Source: CAZSSH01 sp964609825 (GTDB taxonomy: Bacteria > Verrucomicrobiota > Lentisphaeria > Victivallales > Victivallaceae). From it: 64,000 nucleotides of DNA. Numbering within the stretch: the first letter of the stretch is position 1; each line of letters opens with the position of its first letter. Position numbers and translations under genes: made by a program. Under the pieces are notes generated by a model. That model did not search any database, was not told the origin of the DNA, and saw only the letters and a list, made by a program, of their open reading frames with translations. Shown piece by piece: positions 60,066 through 64,000 of the stretch. The stretch is from NCBI GenBank assembly GCA_964609825.1, contig CAZSSH010000010.1, positions 620,001 to 684,000 of the forward strand, in the 5' to 3' direction.

Positions 60066-61679
60066 TTATTCTTTGGCAGTCAGGAAACATTGGGCATTAA
60101 TTTTATCCTCCAAAGCCTGCATCGTCTGACGCGCTTTGAGGCTGCGGGCAATTTCCATATATTCGGCCTTTTTGCCTTCAAAATCTTTCATATCGGGGGC
60201 GGTCACTTTGACCATCTCGACCAGATAAGCGCCGTTGGGATTGTTGAGGGCCTGCGAGACCGCGCCCACGTTTAAGCCGGAGGCGACCATGGCGGCCAAA
60301 TCGTAACCGGCCATATTCTTTTGATCGACCATCGAAAATTCGACATCTTTAAAGGAGCAATTTTTGAGCTCGTTAAACGCCTTTGCCCGGGCGGCTTCGT
60401 CGGCAATGGCATTGAGTTCGGCCGAGGCGGCGGTAGCGGCTTCCTGAGCGGCCACGAGCGACATCGCCTTGACGAAATCACCGGTGACTTTTTTGGCGAC
60501 TTCATTGAATTCCGCCGGACGGGTGGCAATTTTTTCCGTCATAAAGCCGATGTATACGCCATCGGCGCCAATTACCGGCTTGGTCAACGGCGAAGTTTCC
60601 ACCGCGGAGCTCAAGGCTTTCACCAAATCTTTGGACTTGATATTGCCGATGACTTCGTCGTCAAAGTCAACCTTGACGGCTTCAACCACTTTAAACTTGC
60701 TCTTGGCGGCCAAATCAGCGAATGCCTGCAATTTGTTTTGATCGTCATTAATGAGCTGACTCGCGGCGGCGGCAAACTCATAAGCGGCACGGCGGGCCAA
60801 TTCGGCGGTCTTGTCGGCAATATACTTAACCTTGACATCGGCCTTGATCTTGGCAAATTCCTGCGGCTTGTCATTTTTGACAAACAATTCTTTGCGCTTG
60901 TTGTAAAATTTCTCGAGCTCAACATCGGTCGCGGTCTTTTCCGCCGCCGCTTTGTATTGAGCAAACGGGAACTCGATCACTTTGGCGGTCACATTGCCGG
61001 TGATGCTGTAAGCAGTCTTATTTTTGTCAAAATACGCTTTGAGATCGTCACCTTTGATTTCCACTTTTTTGACAAAGTCGGCGGCCTTGAATTCGGCAAT
61101 TCGCACCTTGTTTTTGCTATTAATCAGTTTGTACAACGCCTCGGCTTCGAGCGGGGTGGCGATCACATTGATCATCGCCTGGTTGGAGAGCTTTTGCGCC
61201 AGCAGTTGATCACGGACGGCTTCGTTGAATTCACCGACCTTGAGTCCGAAACGGGCCAGATTGCTCATCACCAACTCGTATTTTTTGTGATCAAATTTGC
61301 CGTCGGTCTGAAACGACGGGACGGTTTTGATGAAATCGGCCACTTCACGGTCGCTCACCGCCAAATTGGCATTTTGAGCAGCTCTCACATAACAAAGCAG
61401 CTGAAAGGCCTGATCGAGCTTGATATCCTGGGTTGACAAGCCCCAGACCACGTGCATAAACGCCATTTGGCGCTCGGTTTGGCGGCGAATATCATCCATC
61501 GACACCTTTTTGCCGAATGCCACCCCGACCTGCTGCGAGTTGGGGTTGGCAAAGTAATCACAGCCGAATTGGCCGGGCGTCAAAAATCCCAAAAACGAAA
61601 CAATGATCACCAGCGTAAAAATGCCGAACAACCATTTGCTGTGACGGTGAAACAACGAATTGAGTTTTTTAATAATCAT
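60066..61679 (-). CDS. PpiD/SurA_N-like membrane-anchored chaperone
   Basis: A 537-residue protein with one N-terminal transmembrane helix (about 15-35, K-W-L-F-G-I-F-T-L-V-I-I-V-S-F-L) followed by a helical SurA_N/PpiD-like region (SQQVGVAFGKKVSMDDIRRQTERQ, SDREVADFI, FDHKKYELVMSNLARFGLKVGEFNEAVRDQLLAQKL). The C-terminal half is helical and Ala/Lys-rich. I could not find a convincing parvulin PPIase signature, so isomerase activity is doubtful. It would act on proteins leaving the Sec channel. AGGAAG lies about 6 bases before the ATG. Confidence 0.75.
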   Translation of the reverse strand: MIIKKLNSLFHRHSKWLFGIFTLVIIVSFLGFLTPGQFGCDYFANPNSQQVGVAFGKKVSMDDIRRQTERQMAFMHVVWGLSTQDIKLDQAFQLLCYVRAAQNANLAVSDREVADFIKTVPSFQTDGKFDHKKYELVMSNLARFGLKVGEFNEAVRDQLLAQKLSNQAMINVIATPLEAEALYKLINSKNKVRIAEFKAADFVKKVEIKGDDLKAYFDKNKTAYSITGNVTAKVIEFPFAQYKAAAEKTATDVELEKFYNKRKELFVKNDKPQEFAKIKADVKVKYIADKTAELARRAAYEFAAAASQLINDDQNKLQAFADLAAKSKFKVVEAVKVDFDDEVIGNIKSKDLVKALSSAVETSPLTKPVIGADGVYIGFMTEKIATRPAEFNEVAKKVTGDFVKAMSLVAAQEAATAASAELNAIADEAARAKAFNELKNCSFKDVEFSMVDQKNMAGYDLAAMVASGLNVGAVSQALNNPNGAYLVEMVKVTAPDMKDFEGKKAEYMEIARSLKARQTMQALEDKINAQCFLTAKE

Positions 61680-61709
61680 TTTTTACTTCCTGTTATGATA
61701 TGTCAAACT

Positions 61710-62684
61710 TTATTTTGTTACTTTTAACGGAATTTGATCCGGGTAAACCGAGGCTACTTCGATGCCGACGCCATTAACATAGCATTTGACCGGGCAATTG
61801 TAAACCCCGGACTGCGATATTTTTGTCACATCGATGTAAGCTTTGATTTCATTTTCGTTGACCGAGGCCAAAACCTGCGGCGTACCTTTGAGCATCACCT
61901 CAACCCTGGTAGGACCGGAGAGCTCATAATGCAACTGATCCTGTCCGGGCAAATTAAGCACCATCACCGGTACCGCCGCAAACACCCGCGAGCTGAAACG
62001 TTTGCCGATGTCAATCTGGGCAATTACCCGCTCGGGCAAAACTTTCATCCCTGCCGGGGGATCGAGTTTGACCGCGTACTCAAACGACTCGCTCACCGAG
62101 GAATCCAACGGGATCGGGTCGGTGGTGACGGCCATGATTTCCTTAATGATATTTTTGGGGCCAACGAGCTCAACTTCGCTCGGGATATATTTGACGCCGA
62201 CAACTTCATAATCGCGCGTCAGATTTTCCAGCGAGTTAAACTTGGCACGGATTTGCACATTGCGCTTGCCCTTGGCCTGCAAATTGAGCAAAAGCTCCTT
62301 GTCCTTGTTGTCCACGGCAACCACCCGCACTCCGCTTTCGGTGCGAAAATCATCGGGTTTGAGCAAGAGTTTGTAAGGCTCTCCGTCAACAAAGTTGCTG
62401 AACTCCACCCTCACCAGCGCCCGCAAATCGCCGGGAACGATATTGGAGATCGCCCGGCGGCTCCCCGAACAGATGACCGACACGTAACGCGGCTTGTTGT
62501 CCACATCAAGCAACTCGGTCGGCAACACAATATTGACCGGCACACCCGAAATCTTGACCTCTTCGGCCAATTTTTCCTTGACCGAAAAATACACCAGTAT
62601 TGCAAAAAAAACGGCAATGATTTTGCGCAAAACATCTTTGCGCACCGCCGCGTACAAAAACTCAAAAAAGCGCTTCAATATCAT
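61710..62684 (-). CDS. YbbR-domain protein (CdaR-like)
   Basis: A 324-residue protein with an N-terminal membrane helix (about 22-35: K-I-I-A-V-F-F-A-I-L-V-Y-F-S-V) and repeated YbbR beta domains; the motif YEVVGVKYIPSEVELVGPKNII is typical. In Firmicutes the equivalent CdaR binds and regulates the diadenylate cyclase encoded next door. It overlaps cdaA by 4 bases (62681-62684). It is expected to span the inner membrane with its domains outside. Confidence 0.85.
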   Translation of the reverse strand: MILKRFFEFLYAAVRKDVLRKIIAVFFAILVYFSVKEKLAEEVKISGVPVNIVLPTELLDVDNKPRYVSVICSGSRRAISNIVPGDLRALVRVEFSNFVDGEPYKLLLKPDDFRTESGVRVVAVDNKDKELLLNLQAKGKRNVQIRAKFNSLENLTRDYEVVGVKYIPSEVELVGPKNIIKEIMAVTTDPIPLDSSVSESFEYAVKLDPPAGMKVLPERVIAQIDIGKRFSSRVFAAVPVMVLNLPGQDQLHYELSGPTRVEVMLKGTPQVLASVNENEIKAYIDVTKISQSGVYNCPVKCYVNGVGIEVASVYPDQIPLKVTK

Positions 62685-63538
62685 GATTTTTGCTCCTTTT
62701 CGTCCAGAACGGACTGCTCGGCCTGAGCCTCCAGCATCTGCACGGTTTCGGCCAAATCAGACTCGTCCTGCTCCAAAATGAGCAATTTTTCCAGATAACT
62801 CTCAAACTCGGACACCGACAAATCACGGTAAAGCGAATTGCGGCAGGCAATGCTCATAATCCCGGTTTCCTCCGAAACCACAATCACCACCGCATCGGTT
62901 TCCTCGGAGATCCCCAGCGCCGCCCGGTGCCGGGTGCCCAGCCGCCGCGAAATATTTTCCGAGCGCGTCAACGGCAAAATCGCCCGGGCCGCAATGATCC
63001 GGCCGTCGCGGATAATCACCGCGCCGTCGTGCAACGGCGAATGCGGAAAAAAGATTGACTCCAGCACCATCGAGTTGACTTTGATATCCAGCTTGACCGA
63101 GTCGTCGACAATCGCCTGCATCCCGATCCGGCGCTCGACCACGATCAATGCGCCGCAATGACGCTTGGACATATTTTGCGCCGCAATAACCAATTCGCCG
63201 ATAACTTCGCGCCGCCGCCTTCCCTGAAAAAAGGTGTAACTGCCCAATTGCGCAAACGCGCGGCGCAACTCGGGTTGAAAAATGATGATTACAGCGGGTG
63301 CGAAACTCACCCAAAAAACGCCCAAAAGCCAAGTGATGACTTCAAGCTTGAGACGGTTAGAGAGGACGGTTAAGACCACGAGGACAATGATCATCCCCGC
63401 CAACACATACGAGCCTCTGGCGCCGCGCAGGTAATACAGCGCTTTGTAAATAAGAAAGCTCAAGATAGCGATTTCAACCACGCTTCTGATGGAAACGCTG
63501 AATTCAGCGATCAAATCAATTAATGCCGCGTAATTCAT
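62681..63538 (-). CDS. cdaA: Diadenylate cyclase CdaA
   Basis: Makes cyclic di-AMP from two ATP. The first 90 residues contain three transmembrane helices, then a DAC domain: HSPLHDGAVIIRDGRI with the DGA motif, RRLGTRHRAALGISEETDA with RHR, and VSEETGIMS. Length is about 285 residues with an acidic C-terminal tail. ATG 63538 overlaps the folP stop by 4 bases. The folP-cdaA-ybbR order is one I know from several Gram-negative groups. Confidence 0.95.
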   Translation of the reverse strand: MNYAALIDLIAEFSVSIRSVVEIAILSFLIYKALYYLRGARGSYVLAGMIIVLVVLTVLSNRLKLEVITWLLGVFWVSFAPAVIIIFQPELRRAFAQLGSYTFFQGRRRREVIGELVIAAQNMSKRHCGALIVVERRIGMQAIVDDSVKLDIKVNSMVLESIFFPHSPLHDGAVIIRDGRIIAARAILPLTRSENISRRLGTRHRAALGISEETDAVVIVVSEETGIMSIACRNSLYRDLSVSEFESYLEKLLILEQDESDLAETVQMLEAQAEQSVLDEKEQKS

Positions 63539-64000
63539 CCTACAATCCGCAAATGCTCCCACACTTTTATCGCATCAGTGACCTGACGCACGTCATGCAC
63601 CCGGATGATCTCCACATACCGCTCCGCCAAAAACAGCGAAGTTGCCACCGTGCTGCCGAGCCGCGTCAACGGATCCGGCTGATTGGTCAATTTGCCCAAA
63701 AAGGACTTGCGGGAAACCCCCGCCAAAATCGGCCCCAGCTGGTGAAACTCATCCACCCGCCGCAGCATTTCCCAATCCTGCTCGGGCGTCTTGGCAAAGC
63801 CGAACCCGGGATCGTAAATCAAATCATCGTCGGTCAACCCGGCCGCCAGCGCCAAAGCACGGGCCTCACGCAACTCATCGACTACCGTTTCCACGACATC
63901 GGTATCGTAGTCGTGAAACTCGGCGTTGCGCATGTTTTCCGGTGTACCGCGCGAGTGGCTCAGCACCAGCGCCAAACGGTACTCGGCGGCGACTTTGGCC
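63535..64000 (-). CDS. folP: Dihydropteroate synthase, N-terminus cut by the window edge
   Basis: Only the last 155 residues are visible; the frame stays open to base 64000. The visible part has the SHSRGTPENM loop (HMRGTP in most enzymes), LIYDPGFGFAKT with the Asp-Pro-Gly-Phe-Gly-Phe-x-Lys pterin/PABA-binding segment, GVSRKSFLG, and IIRVHDVRQV at the C-terminus. It condenses PABA with hydroxymethyl-dihydropterin. It is the first visible gene of a leftward operon with cdaA. Confidence 0.95.
   Translation of the reverse strand, partial: AKVAAEYRLALVLSHSRGTPENMRNAEFHDYDTDVVETVVDELREARALALAAGLTDDDLIYDPGFGFAKTPEQDWEMLRRVDEFHQLGPILAGVSRKSFLGKLTNQPDPLTRLGSTVATSLFLAERYVEIIRVHDVRQVTDAIKVWEHLRIVG

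Overview
The window looks like a chromosome segment of a Gram-negative-type bacterium from the PVC superphylum, most plausibly Lentisphaerota (Victivallales-like). This rests on gene content, not on any search: MreB together with FtsA/FtsZ, LPS-type glycosyltransferase and SurA/PpiD-like genes, many prepilin-type N-termini (FTLIELL), one of them inside a glycoside hydrolase cluster, and several sugar catabolic operons. Most genes have moderately high GC. One stretch, about 27.28-29.9 kb, is strikingly AT-rich.

Layout. 0-7.5 kb: a truncated unknown gene, a family 9 (heptosyltransferase-like) glycosyltransferase, mreB with a DUF2156 gene, then an AraC regulator divergent from xylA-xylB (xylose to xylulose 5-phosphate). 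7.5-12.7 kb: four translationally coupled minor-pseudopilin-like genes in the order H-I-J-K, with an outsized K-like protein. 12.7-16.2 kb: recJ with an FecCD/FecE-type importer. 16.3-27.3 kb: tRNA-Leu, a polysaccharide locus (SGNH esterase, GntR regulator, two GH71-like enzymes, a pseudopilin, a large GH-like protein) bracketed by two copies of an undescribed intergenic repeat, then tRNA-Cys and tRNA-Thr. 27.3-30.7 kb: an AT-rich island next to tRNA-Thr with an inverted piece of that tRNA, a TIR-domain protein, a frameshifted gene and a CAT-like acetyltransferase.

30.7-44.7 kb: two divergent operons. Leftward: ftsA-ftsZ (FtsZ has unusual GTP-binding residues), a membrane protein, a radical SAM/SPASM protein and an intracellular GH78-like rhamnosidase. 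Rightward: rhaA, a bifunctional rhamnulose-1-P aldolase/lactaldehyde dehydrogenase, an Axe2-like acetylesterase, folE, dtd, dxr and a metallo-beta-lactamase-fold protein, nearly all overlapping. No rhamnulokinase is present.

44.7-55.5 kb: an ECF sigma factor, a fused zinc anti-sigma/von Willebrand A protein, a giant (about 1,940 aa) exported beta-rich membrane protein and an SGNH hydrolase, each overlapping or closely following the last; two small exported proteins are divergent. This is my best candidate for an undescribed system, probably an envelope-stress or surface-assembly module. 55.5-64 kb: ppk2, an ion-transporter-superfamily permease and a GT39-type glycosyltransferase on the plus strand; then on the minus strand folP (cut by the window edge), cdaA, a YbbR protein (c-di-AMP synthesis), a PpiD-like chaperone and speD.
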